Source: Parabacteroides sp. 52 (GTDB lineage Bacteria > Bacteroidota > Bacteroidia > Bacteroidales > Tannerellaceae). Taken from it: a stretch of 64,000 bases of DNA. Where the stretch lies: assembly GCF_010500925.1 (NCBI RefSeq), contig NZ_QVMG01000001.1, forward strand, positions 496,001 through 560,000. The letters are read 5' to 3'. Position numbers and translations under genes: made by a program. How positions within the stretch are numbered: position 1 is the first letter of the stretch; each line of letters starts with the position of its first letter. A model generated the notes under the pieces. The model searched no databases. It saw nothing but the letters and a program-made list of their open reading frames with translations, and was not told the origin of the DNA. Positions 55,538 through 64,000 of this stretch are shown one piece after another.

Positions 55538-57193
55538 TCATCCCAACATCTCCCTGGCATTGGCAAGAGACGCCTCGGTAAGAGATGCACCACTCAGCAT
55601 GCGCGCTATTTCACGCACCCGGTCTTCTCCGGCAAGCGCACGTATACCGGTAACAGTTTTTTGCGGCGTATCTTCCTTATAAACAAAATAATGCGAATTT
55701 CCTTTAGAGGCAATCTGCGGAAGATGAGTAATCGTTATCACCTGCATATTCCGGCTAAGCGTCTCCATTATTTCTCCCATCTTATCGGCAATATCTCCGG
55801 AAACACCGGTATCTACTTCATCAAAAATAATCGCCGGCAAGGCTGTAAATCCGGCAATCATTGCTTTGAGACAAAGCATCAAGCGAGAGATTTCTCCTCC
55901 CGACGCTGTCTGAGAGACAGGCTGCAAGGTCCCGGTTTTGTGGGCTGAGAACAAAAAACAGACATCATCCATTCCATCTGCCCCAGGCTCCTCCCGGGCA
56001 ACAATCTCCACTTCAAAACGGGCATGCGGCATACCCAACGGAAGAATCAGGTCAACCAATTGCCGAGAGATAATACGGGATACCTGCTGCCGTTGCTTCC
56101 GCAATAAAGCGGCTTGCTGCAACAACTTTTTGTATGTCGCCTCTATTTCCTGCTTCAACTCCTCTAGCTGTTTATCATAGGAGTTAATCTCATGCAGTTG
56201 CTGTATATACTTTTCCTGTAAAACGACAAGCTCTTCTACGGTGGTAACACGGTGCTTCTGTTGCAAGCCATACAATAGATTCAACCGCTCCTTTACCCAA
56301 TCCAGGCGTTCGGGATTGTATTCAACATCTTCTTTACGCCTTTCTGTCTCCGAAGCCAGGTCATTTAAATCAATATATGCCGTGCGCAGTCGCTCGACGA
56401 TCTCTTGGGCAGGAGGATAAAATGCTTCCAACGAATCAGCGGTAGAGAGTGCTTCTTTTATCAGACGGACACTGCCTTGTGTCTCTCCTTGCAAGAATTC
56501 CGTAATCTTAAAAAGGGATGTTTTTATTTCTTCGGCATGTGTCAATAGCTCCTGTTCCTGTTCCAACTCCTCCTGTTCCCCTTCTTTTAAATGGGCTTCC
56601 TGAAGTTGCTCCAACTGAAACCGGGCATAATCTTCTTCCTGATGCGCCTCGGTAGCCTTTTCCGTCAGGAAAATCATTTCTTTCCGCAAAGACTGATACC
56701 GGGTATATTCCGTATGATAAGAAGTTAACAGGGCATCGTTTTGCGCCATTACATCTACCACCTTCAACTGAAAGCGGCTGTCTCCCAATAATAAGTTCTG
56801 ATGCTGTGAATGAATATCAATAAGCAGACCTCCCAGTTCTTTCATCACTGCCAAAGAGACGGGAGAATCATTGATAAAAGCCCTGGATTTTCCCGAAACA
56901 TATAATTCCCTCCGAAAGAGGCAATTCTGCGGATCATACTCCAGGTCATTTTCCTGAAAAAAGGTTTCCAGTTGATAAGCAGCTATATTAAAAACGGCCT
57001 CTATCACACATTTATCTGCACCTTCACGGATACTCTTGCCATCAGCACGCTGCCCCAAAACAAGGGATAAGGCACCCAGGATAATAGATTTCCCGGCCCC
57101 CGTTTCACCGGTAATGACCGACAATCCCTTATCAAAGGGTATATCCAGATTATCTATTAAAACGTAGTTTCGTATAAATAAAGATGTGAGCAT
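55538..57193 (-). CDS. recN: DNA repair protein RecN
   Basis: This 551-residue SMC-like ATPase acts in double-strand-break repair. Walker A is GETGAGKSIILGALSLVLG near the N-terminus, a long coiled coil runs over about 155-370, and the signature TASGGEISRLMLCLK and Walker B PAIIFDEVDTGVSG lie in the C-terminal half. The length is typical. It is 7 bp after the DUF4835 gene. Confidence 0.96.
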   Translation of the reverse strand: MLTSLFIRNYVLIDNLDIPFDKGLSVITGETGAGKSIILGALSLVLGQRADGKSIREGADKCVIEAVFNIAAYQLETFFQENDLEYDPQNCLFRRELYVSGKSRAFINDSPVSLAVMKELGGLLIDIHSQHQNLLLGDSRFQLKVVDVMAQNDALLTSYHTEYTRYQSLRKEMIFLTEKATEAHQEEDYARFQLEQLQEAHLKEGEQEELEQEQELLTHAEEIKTSLFKITEFLQGETQGSVRLIKEALSTADSLEAFYPPAQEIVERLRTAYIDLNDLASETERRKEDVEYNPERLDWVKERLNLLYGLQQKHRVTTVEELVVLQEKYIQQLHEINSYDKQLEELKQEIEATYKKLLQQAALLRKQRQQVSRIISRQLVDLILPLGMPHARFEVEIVAREEPGADGMDDVCFLFSAHKTGTLQPVSQTASGGEISRLMLCLKAMIAGFTALPAIIFDEVDTGVSGDIADKMGEIMETLSRNMQVITITHLPQIASKGNSHYFVYKEDTPQKTVTGIRALAGEDRVREIARMLSGASLTEASLANAREMLG

Positions 57194-57200
57194 ATATCCT

Positions 57201-58106
57201 TTATTTGTTTAACGCCTCCAAACGCTTTGTCTCCGTCGGGAACAGGGCGGAAAGCATTTTTAGACCTTCCTGTTTTTCCTGGGTGGTAGCCTTCGAATAA
57301 ATGGCTACGACTTCATCCAACTTGGTTTCAGCAAACATCTGTAACAGAAGAGAGGAGGGACGGGCACTTTTTATTTGTTGCAAAGCGGAAAGAGAAGATA
57401 TCAGAGTCGCTCTTCCCCGGTCCGGATTAGCCACCATTTCATCCAAGCCTTTGCGGTGATACGTATACCACATCTCATGAAAAAGGTCCGATGTATTATC
57501 CGTCAATGCCGTAATAAGCGCATGCCGGTTCTGATTGTTATCAAAGGCTTTCCACCCTGACCAACCTACCTGGGACTGCGCCAGGCTAACGATCTGCTGA
57601 GCTTGCTGAAGGAATGTATTGCCTCCCTTGGGAGAAAAACTATCAAAGTCTAAACCCAAGATCGTATAAAGATAAAAGACGATCGTAGCCGTCAGGTTGC
57701 TGTTTAACATATTGCCGGAGAACTCTAGTGGTTCAAACTCCGTATACTCAAAATCAAATTGACGGTCCCGGAAATTGAACAAGGTCGTTGTATAACTGGC
57801 ATTGTATACCGGACGACGCACCTGTACCTGTATCTCACTCTTGAAATTAGTATCTGTCAACTCATTCACAACAATTGTCATCGTACAATCGATCCGCTCA
57901 TTGATATTAAATGTCGCATCTGTCCAAACCTTATTATTGATGAATTCCATTAAGGCATTTTGCAAAGTGGTAAAAATCGCCTTGTCCGTCACCGCGACCT
58001 TATCACTGTTTACCGTCACTTTGGCATTAAACTCCTGGGCATGCAACATATTCGCAGAAAGAATACAGACAAAAGCCAGATATACGATTCTCTTTATTGT
58101 TTTCAT
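57201..58106 (-). CDS. DUF4835 exported protein
   Basis: This 301-residue protein has a signal peptide (ending MLHAQ, about 24). The DUF4835 family signature starts EFNAKVTVNSDKVAVTDKAIFTTLQNALMEFINNKVWT. A second landmark is LNSNLTATIVFYLYTILGLDFDSFSPKGG. The family is confined to Bacteroidetes and regularly lies between coaBC and recN, as here. The function is unknown. Its start overlaps the coaBC stop by 4 bp. Confidence 0.9.
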   Translation of the reverse strand: MKTIKRIVYLAFVCILSANMLHAQEFNAKVTVNSDKVAVTDKAIFTTLQNALMEFINNKVWTDATFNINERIDCTMTIVVNELTDTNFKSEIQVQVRRPVYNASYTTTLFNFRDRQFDFEYTEFEPLEFSGNMLNSNLTATIVFYLYTILGLDFDSFSPKGGNTFLQQAQQIVSLAQSQVGWSGWKAFDNNQNRHALITALTDNTSDLFHEMWYTYHRKGLDEMVANPDRGRATLISSLSALQQIKSARPSSLLLQMFAETKLDEVVAIYSKATTQEKQEGLKMLSALFPTETKRLEALNK

Positions 58107-59305
58107 TGGAATAACAGTACTAATTTGTTTACAATATCCTGAGCCACTTCTTGTTTATTTTTTAAAGGATAAATAGTGACTTCTCCCCGGTTATCAATGA
58201 TTGTCACTTTATTGGTATCATGTCGAAAACCGGCTCCTGCATCTTCCAGAGAATTAAGGACGATGAAGTCGAGATTTTTCTTTTCCAATTTGTTTCGGGC
58301 ATGTGTAAGACCGTCACTCGTCTCTAATGCAAAACCGGCAAGAATCTGATTCTCCCGTTTGATATTGCCCAAAGCAGCGGCTATATCTTTATTCGGAACT
58401 AAGTCAAGACTCATCTCTCCTTTCACTTCCCGTTTGATCTTTTCCTCCTCTATTTGTTGCGGTCGGTAGTCGGCTACGGCAGCACATAAGAAAGCGGCAT
58501 CTGCAGCAGGAAAAACCGAAGTAGTTGCCTGATACATTTCTTCCGCTGATTCAACGTCGATCCGTTTAATACGTGGATGTGAAGTGGAAAGTGATACCGG
58601 CCCGGCAATCAAGGTGACCTCTGCTCCTCTTTGAGCACAGACTTCCGCCAGGGCAAATCCCATCTTTCCGGAGGAGTAATTGCCTATAAAACGAACCGGA
58701 TCTATCTTTTCATAGGTCGGCCCGGCTGTTATAACTATTTTTTTTTTTGAGAGATCCTGGCAAGAGGAAAAGAATGATTCCAGATACTCTATAATCTGAT
58801 CCGGTTCTTCCATACGCCCTTTTCCGACCAGATGACTGGCCAGTTCGCCTTCAGCCGGTTCTATGATATGATTCCCGAAAGAACGGAGACGATCCAGATT
58901 CTGTTGAGTGGTTGTATGTGCAAACATATCCAAATCCATTGCCGGGGCAACAAATACCGGTGCCTTACAAGAAAGATAAGTGGTAACCAACATATTATCA
59001 GCAATACCATGAGCCATCTTCCCGATTGTAGCCGCTGTAGCCGGAGCGATCAGCATGGCATCAGCCCATAAGCCCAAATCGACATGGCTGTGCCAGGAAC
59101 CATCCCGGTTGGAAAAGAATTCACTGATAACCGGATGACTACTGAGAGTCGATAGCGTCAACGGAGTGATAAACTCTTTTCCCGAAGGAGTAATCACCAC
59201 CTGTACTTCCGCTCCTTTTTTTACTAATCCGCGGATGATATAAGCCGCTTTATAAGCTGCGATACTACCGGTTATTCCGACTATGATTTTTTTTCCTTTC
59301 AACAT
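58103..59305 (-). CDS. coaBC: Bifunctional phosphopantothenoylcysteine decarboxylase/synthetase
   Basis: This enzyme makes 4'-phosphopantetheine for coenzyme A in two steps. It has 400 residues from the ATG at 59305; a TTG four codons earlier is less likely. The N-terminal flavin-dependent CoaC half has GITGSIAAYKAAYIIRGL, the His in SWHSHVDLGLWAD, and PAMDLDMF. The C-terminal CoaB half starts VITAGPTYEKIDPVRFIGNYSSGKMG and includes LAGFALET. Both domains are complete. Confidence 0.96.
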   Translation of the reverse strand: MLKGKKIIVGITGSIAAYKAAYIIRGLVKKGAEVQVVITPSGKEFITPLTLSTLSSHPVISEFFSNRDGSWHSHVDLGLWADAMLIAPATAATIGKMAHGIADNMLVTTYLSCKAPVFVAPAMDLDMFAHTTTQQNLDRLRSFGNHIIEPAEGELASHLVGKGRMEEPDQIIEYLESFFSSCQDLSKKKIVITAGPTYEKIDPVRFIGNYSSGKMGFALAEVCAQRGAEVTLIAGPVSLSTSHPRIKRIDVESAEEMYQATTSVFPAADAAFLCAAVADYRPQQIEEEKIKREVKGEMSLDLVPNKDIAAALGNIKRENQILAGFALETSDGLTHARNKLEKKNLDFIVLNSLEDAGAGFRHDTNKVTIIDNRGEVTIYPLKNKQEVAQDIVNKLVLLFQ

Positions 59306-59359
59306 TTCAGTAATCAAATGAATAATATTCTTATATATAACGGAAAGTAAGGGGCTCTA

Positions 59360-60511
59360 TTATAAACGCAAAGACAGAATTTCACGAGCAACCTGCCAAT
59401 CGATATGGGCATGTTCACTCAAATGCCAATTCTTTTGCTTTACCTGTTCAACCAGCTTATCTAAATCGGATACTTTAATACCATAGTCAGACAAACGAGT
59501 GGGCAATCCCATTTCTTGAAAGAAAGCTTCACAGGCTCCCAGCGTATCTTCTACTCTTTGATCTACCGTTCCTTCGGTAATACCAAAAACAACTGCTCCC
59601 AAACGAAGTATCTTTTCCTGCTTTTCCTTTTGCATATAACGCATCACACCGGGCAGTATAACCGCCAATGTCTGGGCATGGTCTAATCCGAATTGTGCAG
59701 TCAGCGCATAACCCATGCGATGAGAAGTCCAATCCTGGGGCACTCCTTGTCCGATCCAGCCATTCAATGCATTAGCTGCAGCCCACATCAGGTTGGCACG
59801 TACTGCATAATTATCCGGCTCTTTCAACACCTTCCTCCCCTCTTCTACGATTACCTGCATCAGGCTTTCGGCAAAACGATCCTGCACCTTGGCATCAACC
59901 GGATAGGTCAAATATTGTTCGATCACATGGATAAAGGAGTCGACTACCCCATTGGCCACCTGACGGGCAGGCAATGAATAAGTCACTTCCGGATCCAACA
60001 CGGCAAATTGAGGGAATACTTTCGGGCTGGCAAAGTTTAACTTCTCTCCCAGAGATACCCGAGTGATAACGGCACGCTCATTCATTTCCGAACCGGTGGC
60101 CGCCAACGTAATCACCGCCCCTATAGGCAGAACCTGTTGAATAGGCGCTCCTTGGCACAATATATCCCACGGATCTCCTTCAAAAGGAACGGCAGCGGCA
60201 ATGAATTTAGCAGCATCCACAACAGAACCGCCGCCAACTGCCAGGATAAAGTTTATCTTTTCTTCCCGCACAAGAGTGACAGCCTCCATACAGGTCTCAT
60301 AATGAGGATTCGCTTCTATGCCCGAAAATTCCGAGACGGTATATCCATCCAACGCATTGGTTACCTGATCATATACGCCGTTTTTCTTTATACTTCCTCC
60401 TCCATACAGGAGCAATACACGACTTCCTTGAGGAATTAAAGCCGATAAACGGGCAATCATTCCTTTTCCAAAGACTATCTTTACAGGATTACAAAACTCA
60501 AAGTTATTCAT
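59360..60511 (-). CDS. Iron-containing alcohol dehydrogenase
   Basis: This 383-residue group III alcohol dehydrogenase is similar to YqhD/butanol dehydrogenases. The N-terminal Rossmann half has LLYGGGSIKKNGVYDQV and ILAVGGGSVVDAAKFIA. The metal-binding helical half has GVVDSFIHVIEQYL (Asp, His) and GLDHAQTLAVILPGVM (His). The GGGS near residue 40 fits NADPH preference. It probably reduces aldehydes in the cytoplasm. It is 4 bp after the exonuclease gene. Confidence 0.92.
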   Translation of the reverse strand: MNNFEFCNPVKIVFGKGMIARLSALIPQGSRVLLLYGGGSIKKNGVYDQVTNALDGYTVSEFSGIEANPHYETCMEAVTLVREEKINFILAVGGGSVVDAAKFIAAAVPFEGDPWDILCQGAPIQQVLPIGAVITLAATGSEMNERAVITRVSLGEKLNFASPKVFPQFAVLDPEVTYSLPARQVANGVVDSFIHVIEQYLTYPVDAKVQDRFAESLMQVIVEEGRKVLKEPDNYAVRANLMWAAANALNGWIGQGVPQDWTSHRMGYALTAQFGLDHAQTLAVILPGVMRYMQKEKQEKILRLGAVVFGITEGTVDQRVEDTLGACEAFFQEMGLPTRLSDYGIKVSDLDKLVEQVKQKNWHLSEHAHIDWQVAREILSLRL

Positions 60512-60515
60512 GAAT

Positions 60516-61286
60516 TTATTTAGAGTTAAAACCTCTTAGTTTAATTTCAGTAAACACCTTTTTCGTGTTCAAGGGGAAATCCCCGCCCATGATCCATCCG
60601 TAATAACCCGGATCAGTAGCTAAGACCTCTACAACAGGGCGCCCTTTATATTTTCCAAAGTTAATAACTTCTACATTTTTGTCATTGTAAACAACCCGGC
60701 CGGCAAAATCTACATTCTTTGTATGACTGGAAAATTTAGCCAGAAAAGCCATATCGTTCTCCAACTCCGGATACCGGTCTAATTGCGCTTTCAACACTTC
60801 ATAAGTAGCTACCGTATCCGCCTCCGCCGTATGGGCGTTTTCCAATGTTTTATCACAATAAAACTTATAGGCTGCTGAAAGTGTACGTTGCTCCATCTTA
60901 TGAAAAATGGTCTGCACATCGATTAACTTTCGCTTATTCAGATCGATATCCACTTCGGCCCGCAGAAACTCTTCGACCAATAAGGGAATATCAAACCGAT
61001 TGGAATTATATCCTGCCAAATCACATCCTTCTATTTGCGAAGCCAATGTTTTAGCAATTTCTTTAAAGACAGGCGCCTCCTTTACATCTTCGTCGGTAAT
61101 GCCATGTATAGCTGTAGACTCTGGAGGAATAGGCATGCCCGGATTCACGCGATAAGTTTTGCTCTCTTCTTTTCCGTTAGGGTATACTTTTACATATGAA
61201 ATCTCTACAATACGATCTTTCACAATATTAATACCCGTTGTCTCCAGATCAAAGAAGACCAACGGATTTTTCAGATTTAATTGCAT
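60516..61286 (-). CDS. DnaQ-like 3'-5' exonuclease
   Basis: This 256-residue DEDDh exonuclease has Exo I VFFDLETTGINIVKDRIVEI (Asp, Glu), Exo II SNRFDIPLLVEEF (Asp) and Exo III HTAEADTVATYEVL (His, Asp). A C-terminal domain (about 205-250: INFGKYKGRPVVEVLATDPGYYGWI) is of the DUF3820 type often fused to such nucleases in Bacteroidetes. Adjacency to dnaN supports a proofreading or repair role, though it may not be the replicative epsilon subunit. Confidence 0.9.
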   Translation of the reverse strand: MQLNLKNPLVFFDLETTGINIVKDRIVEISYVKVYPNGKEESKTYRVNPGMPIPPESTAIHGITDEDVKEAPVFKEIAKTLASQIEGCDLAGYNSNRFDIPLLVEEFLRAEVDIDLNKRKLIDVQTIFHKMEQRTLSAAYKFYCDKTLENAHTAEADTVATYEVLKAQLDRYPELENDMAFLAKFSSHTKNVDFAGRVVYNDKNVEVINFGKYKGRPVVEVLATDPGYYGWIMGGDFPLNTKKVFTEIKLRGFNSK

Positions 61287-61296
61287 GTTTTATCTT

Positions 61297-62421
61297 TTAG
61301 TCATTCAACATCATCGGCATGAGCAACATCAAAAGATCTTCATCTTCTTCATTCTCAGTCGGGACGATTAATCCGGCACGTGACGGATCGGCTAATTCAA
61401 GAACGACCTCTCCGGCATTTATATTTCCTAAAATTTCAATCAGATAAGTTGCTTTGAAACCAATACTCATTTCTACACCACTGAATTGGCAAACAATCTT
61501 TTCTTCCGCCGAAGTAGAATAATCAATATCCTGAGCAGACACAATCATTTCATTCTCTTTCAACTGCAACTTAACCAGGCTACTTGCCGGATTAGAAAAG
61601 ACAGAGACACGTTTTAATGCATTTAGAAAAGATAAACGGTCTATGGTTACTTTATGCGGATTTTCTTGGGGAATAACGCTGTTATAATTCGGGTAACGAC
61701 CTTCGATCAGACGGCATACCATCTCAAATGTCTTACAGATAATGTAGGCATTATTCTCGTCAAAGGTAATTGTCACCGGTTCTGTTTCTTTTCCTAAGAT
61801 ACCTTTCAACAAGTTCGCCGGTTTCTTGGGTAAGATAAAAGAAGCTCTTTCCGGCGATTTGATAGAAAGATTACGCAGACGTACCAGTTTATGGCCATCC
61901 GAAGCCACAAAGGTTAAATCGTCTGTATGTATATCAAAATAAACCCCATTCATTACCGGACGAAGTTCATCATCTGCCGTAGCAAATAAAGAACGACTGA
62001 TACCATTCAACAATATTTGGCTTTCCATCGTCAGGGTAATTGGATTTTCTTTCAATGGTTTTTGCTGAGGATAGCTTTCTCCTGCTTGCCCCATGAAATT
62101 ATATTTACCATTCTGAAAATGAATAAAAACCTCCAGGTTACCATCGTTAATATCAAAAGTAAGCGGCTGTTCGGGTAATTCTTTCAATGGATCCAATAGG
62201 ATTTTAGAAGAAATGGCAAACAGGCCTTCCCCCTCCACATTCATCACATCAACAGAAGTCACCAATCGTGTTTCAGCGTCAGAAGCAGTTATTGTCAGCT
62301 TATTTCCATTCAAATGAAAAAGGAAACTATCCAATATGGGTAAAGAATTTTTAGAGGCAATAACTTTACTTATTGACTGAAGACGTGATAATAGCGCTGT
62401 GCTGGATACATCGAATCTCAT
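61297..62421 (-). CDS. dnaN: DNA polymerase III beta sliding clamp
   Basis: This 374-residue clamp has three similar domains, forming a ring as a dimer. Recognisable segments are MRFDVSSTALLSRLQSISKVIASKNSLPILDSFLF, SRSLFATADDELRPVMNGVYFD and the C-terminal PTENEEDEDLLMLLMPMM. It tethers polymerase III and repair enzymes to DNA. A -7 box at 62464-62471 precedes it, and it heads the leftward run into the exonuclease, ADH and coaBC genes. Confidence 0.96.
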   Translation of the reverse strand: MRFDVSSTALLSRLQSISKVIASKNSLPILDSFLFHLNGNKLTITASDAETRLVTSVDVMNVEGEGLFAISSKILLDPLKELPEQPLTFDINDGNLEVFIHFQNGKYNFMGQAGESYPQQKPLKENPITLTMESQILLNGISRSLFATADDELRPVMNGVYFDIHTDDLTFVASDGHKLVRLRNLSIKSPERASFILPKKPANLLKGILGKETEPVTITFDENNAYIICKTFEMVCRLIEGRYPNYNSVIPQENPHKVTIDRLSFLNALKRVSVFSNPASSLVKLQLKENEMIVSAQDIDYSTSAEEKIVCQFSGVEMSIGFKATYLIEILGNINAGEVVLELADPSRAGLIVPTENEEDEDLLMLLMPMMLND

Positions 62422-62463
62422 GGCTTTCTATTTTATCTGTTATTAGTTTTTTATTTAATTGAA

Positions 62464-62471
62464 CAAAAGTA
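62464..62471 (-). promoter_or_regulatory. -7 box for the dnaN operon
   Basis: Reads TACTTTTG on the minus strand, 43 bp upstream of the dnaN start at 62421. Confidence 0.5.
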
Positions 62472-62572
62472 AGAAATAATTAGATCAAACAGGGTAGTTC
62501 GGGAGAAAAAGTTTACGAAAACAAGAATGCCGATTTCTCCTCCTCCCAAGGAATACTTTTTCTTTTTTTACA

Positions 62573-62604
62573 CAAAAAAAGGGAAACCATCCGGCTTCCC
62601 TTTA
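62573..62604 (-). terminator. Terminator of the rpmB-rpmG-DUF4295 operon
   Basis: On the minus strand AAAGGGAAGCC pairs with GGTTTCCCTTT around a GGAT loop and runs into T7. It lies 25 bp after the DUF4295 stop. Confidence 0.85.
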
Positions 62605-62628
62605 TCTTATCTTTTGATTCGCGTTTTC

Positions 62629-62781
62629 TTATTTCGCGAAATAATCTTTTACTGCTTCGTTAGGAACCATTTCTTCCTGGAAGATATACGCTCCTGTTTT
62701 CGGAGACTTAACCATTTTAATTACCTTTGAATAGGTACGGCCGTCACCTTTCTTAAATGATGCAACTGCTTTTTTTGCCAT
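62629..62781 (-). CDS. DUF4295 small basic protein
   Basis: This 50-residue protein starts MAKKAVASFKKGDGRTYSKV and ends NEAVKDYFAK, matching the DUF4295 family. It is found in Bacteroidetes immediately after rpmG, and its basic composition and location suggest a ribosome-associated role. It is 14 bp downstream of rpmG, has an ATG start and is followed by a strong terminator, so it closes the three-gene operon. Confidence 0.88.
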   Translation of the reverse strand: MAKKAVASFKKGDGRTYSKVIKMVKSPKTGAYIFQEEMVPNEAVKDYFAK

Positions 62782-62795
62782 TGTTTAATCTCCTC

Positions 62796-62984
62796 TTATT
62801 TAATCTCTTTATGTAAAGTCATTTTTTTCAGAATGGGATTGTATTTCTTCAATTCCAAACGTGCGGTCGTATTCTTACGATTTTTGGTAGTGATGTATCT
62901 TGAAGTACCCGGCATACCGCTTTCTTTGTGCTCTGTGCATTCCAGAATCACCTGTACTCTATTACCTTTTGCTTTTTTTGCCAT
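62796..62984 (-). CDS. rpmG: 50S ribosomal protein L33
   Basis: This 62-residue protein has the L33 signature [15 protein letters not shown] ... [23 protein letters not shown]. The zinc-ribbon cysteine pairs are absent apart from one Cys, so it is a zinc-independent form. It is 16 bp after rpmB. Confidence 0.95.
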   Translation of the reverse strand: MAKKAKGNRVQVILECTEHKESGMPGTSRYITTKNRKNTTARLELKKYNPILKKMTLHKEIK

Positions 62985-63000
62985 TTCTTATTTCCTCCGA

Positions 63001-63240
63001 TTATGCGTTTAAAAAACCTTTTTCTGCTGCCATTTTAATAGCGGCATCCAAACCTAGCTTGTTGATCGTACGCAAACCTGCGGCTGAAATATTCAGACTA
63101 ACCCAACAATCCTGCTCTACCCAATAGAACTTCTTTGTAAACAGGTTCACATTAAATTTACGTTTCGTCCGATGATTTGAGTGCGAAACGTTATTGCCAA
63201 CCATTGCTTTCTTTCCGGTAATTTGACAAATTTTAGACAT
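63001..63240 (-). CDS. rpmB: 50S ribosomal protein L28
   Basis: This 79-residue protein has the L28 signature [29 protein letters not shown], split by a turn, then [18 protein letters not shown]. It is first in the rpmB-rpmG-DUF4295 operon, with a -7 box 54 bp upstream. Confidence 0.96.
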   Translation of the reverse strand: MSKICQITGKKAMVGNNVSHSNHRTKRKFNVNLFTKKFYWVEQDCWVSLNISAAGLRTINKLGLDAAIKMAAEKGFLNA

Positions 63241-63293
63241 CTCTTTATTTTATTACTTTAATTTATTCCAGTAGATTCCCAACAAATAGGGCG

Positions 63294-63301
63294 CAAAGAT
63301 A
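63294..63301 (-). promoter_or_regulatory. -7 box for the rpmB operon
   Basis: Reads TATCTTTG on the minus strand, 54 bp upstream of rpmB. Confidence 0.5.
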
Positions 63302-63409
63302 CGCATTAATAATAATACATACAAATTTTTCACCCTTATAATATATGAAATCTTCTTATTCCGAACTAGCATCATGATCAGAAACAGAAGAGATTAATTT
63401 ACAAATAAG

Positions 63410-63493
63410 TACGCAGGATGAGATTTGAACTCACACACCGTAACCGGCACTACCCCCTCAAAGTAGCGTGTCTACCAATTCCACCACCTGCGC
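63410..63493 (-). tRNA. tRNA-Leu (anticodon GAG)
   Basis: An 84-nt class II tRNA on the minus strand starts GCGCAGGTGGTGGAATTGG. The anticodon loop is TTTGAGG and a variable arm is present. The T-loop is GTTCAAATC and the 3' stem CCTGCGT pairs with the 5' end. CCA is not encoded. Confidence 0.93.
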
Positions 63494-63505
63494 ATTTAAC
63501 AGAGG

Positions 63506-63588
63506 TGCCCAGAACAGGACTCGAACCTGCACGGCTATTAACCACTCGCACCTGAAACGAGCGCGTCTACCAATTCCGCCACCTGGGC
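63506..63588 (-). tRNA. tRNA-Leu (anticodon CAG)
   Basis: An 83-nt class II tRNA on the minus strand has acceptor GCCCAGG pairing with TCTGGGC, D-arm GGCGGAATTGGTAGACGC, anticodon loop TTTCAGG and T-loop GTTCGAGTC. It is 12 bp upstream of the other tRNA-Leu in the same transcript. Confidence 0.93.
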
Positions 63589-63634
63589 ATTCATTACATA
63601 AAAAAGAGAGAATCGCTTATCTCTCTGCTACCAG

Positions 63635-63707
63635 AGCGAAAGACGGGATTCGAACCCGCGACCCTAACCTTGGCAAGGTTATGCTCTACCAACTGAGCTA
63701 CTTTCGC
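63635..63707 (-). tRNA. tRNA-Gly (anticodon GCC)
   Basis: A 73-nt tRNA on the minus strand has acceptor GCGAAAG / CTTTCGC, D-arm GCTCAGTTGGTAGAGC, anticodon loop TTGCCAA and T-loop GTTCGAACC. It is first of the three tRNAs, 11 bp after the -7 box. Confidence 0.94.
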
Positions 63708-63718
63708 AATAACGGCTG

Positions 63719-63726
63719 CAAAGATA
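63719..63726 (-). promoter_or_regulatory. -7 box for the tRNA cluster
   Basis: Reads TATCTTTG on the minus strand, just upstream of tRNA-Gly. Confidence 0.5.
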
Positions 63727-63773
63727 GAGGTTATTTTCGATTCACCCAAACAATGTGAATAGTTTTTTTATGA

Positions 63774-64000
63774 TTATAAGCGGGATATTAATTCTGTAAA
63801 CAATGTTGTCATCACCGCAGCCGCTTTATTGGCCGCCGCAATCACATCCGCACCGTCATTTACAAAATCATCTGCAAAATGATATCCTTCATTGGTTATA
63901 ACCGACATACCAAACACCCGGAGACCGGCATGGCGAGCCACAATCACCTCAGAGACAGTACTCATACCAATAGCATCACCTCCTACTTTCCCATAAAAAG
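63774..64000 (-). CDS. Purine nucleoside phosphorylase (C-terminal part; 5' end outside window)
   Basis: The last 75 codons of a class I purine nucleoside phosphorylase are present. The segment [24 protein letters not shown], split by a turn, holds the family's Met-Ser-Thr loop contacting the nucleoside. It is followed by SVITNEGY with the purine-binding Asn. The enzyme cleaves inosine or guanosine with phosphate for purine salvage. The frame is open to the right edge. The gene precedes the tRNA cluster on the same strand. Confidence 0.85.
   Translation of the reverse strand, partial: FYGKVGGDAIGMSTVSEVIVARHAGLRVFGMSVITNEGYHFADDFVNDGADVIAAANKAAAVMTTLFTELISRL

Noticed and set aside
63410..63707. 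tRNA cluster as an integration site of a mobile element
   Set aside because: No integrase, direct repeats or foreign-looking genes were found next to the tRNAs.

Overview
This window is bacterial chromosome, most likely from Bacteroidales and probably a Parabacteroides-like gut species. The family assignment rests on several signs. Promoters carry the Bacteroidetes -7 box TAnnTTTG and Shine-Dalgarno sequences are absent. Bacteroidetes-restricted families are frequent (DUF4369/TlpA, DUF5686, DUF4835, DUF3244, DUF4295 next to rpmG/rpmB). There is a V/A-type ATPase with a DUF2764 subunit, a secreted GH2 and a lipoprotein GH43. The genus is an inference; no rRNA gene is present to fix it.

Layout. 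1-1914 is the end of an ABC-2 exporter (ATPase, then permease). 2071-13254 is a nine-gene leftward block that looks like a ribosomal-peptide biosynthesis and export locus. It encodes a two-glycosyltransferase/LanC-like fusion, a second short LanC-like protein, a GT4 glycosyltransferase, a C39-like/VKOR/thioredoxin oxidase, a 78-residue double-glycine precursor with six core cysteines, a small plug-like protein, a DUF4369/TlpA thioredoxin, a C39-peptidase ABC exporter and an HlyD adaptor. A DUF3244 exported protein and a TPR lipoprotein lie just upstream on the same strand. 16015-22156 holds a Crp/Fnr regulator, a DUF5686 outer-membrane protein and the pspC-uvrB-DUF1460 group. 22398-30600 holds a DUF3332 lipoprotein, a GH2 beta-galactosidase, an EFR1 ferredoxin, a Tat-exported sugar isomerase-like protein, a GH43 and L-serine dehydratase. 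cobQ follows.

32196-39552 is a phosphate module: pstS-pstC-pstA-pstB-phoU, then a response regulator and a sensor kinase. Two nearly identical Pho-box promoters precede it, one of them reading into the stub of a lost exported protein. 39700-42085 holds a periplasmic ABM-domain protein and a mutarotase-fucP pair. 42140-49931 is a V-type ATPase operon in the order E-DUF2764-A-B-D-I-K. 50512-53504 encodes an M24 peptidase and alkaline phosphatase. 53631-62421 is a leftward housekeeping run (dnaN, exonuclease, iron ADH, coaBC, DUF4835, recN, rlmB, ridA). 62629-63240 is DUF4295-rpmG-rpmB, followed by three tRNAs (Leu, Leu, Gly) and the 3' end of a purine nucleoside phosphorylase.

Two things stand out. 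The first is the predicted glycosylated, disulfide-bonded secreted peptide locus. The second is the intergenic repeat landscape. Three separate arrays of palindromes share an exact 22-bp period. Several inverted pairs of 7-bp or 9-bp words sit between genes, and some have spilled into coding ends (atpA, the M24 peptidase, pstC). One palindromic element sits in frame inside the C39 peptidase domain of the exporter.
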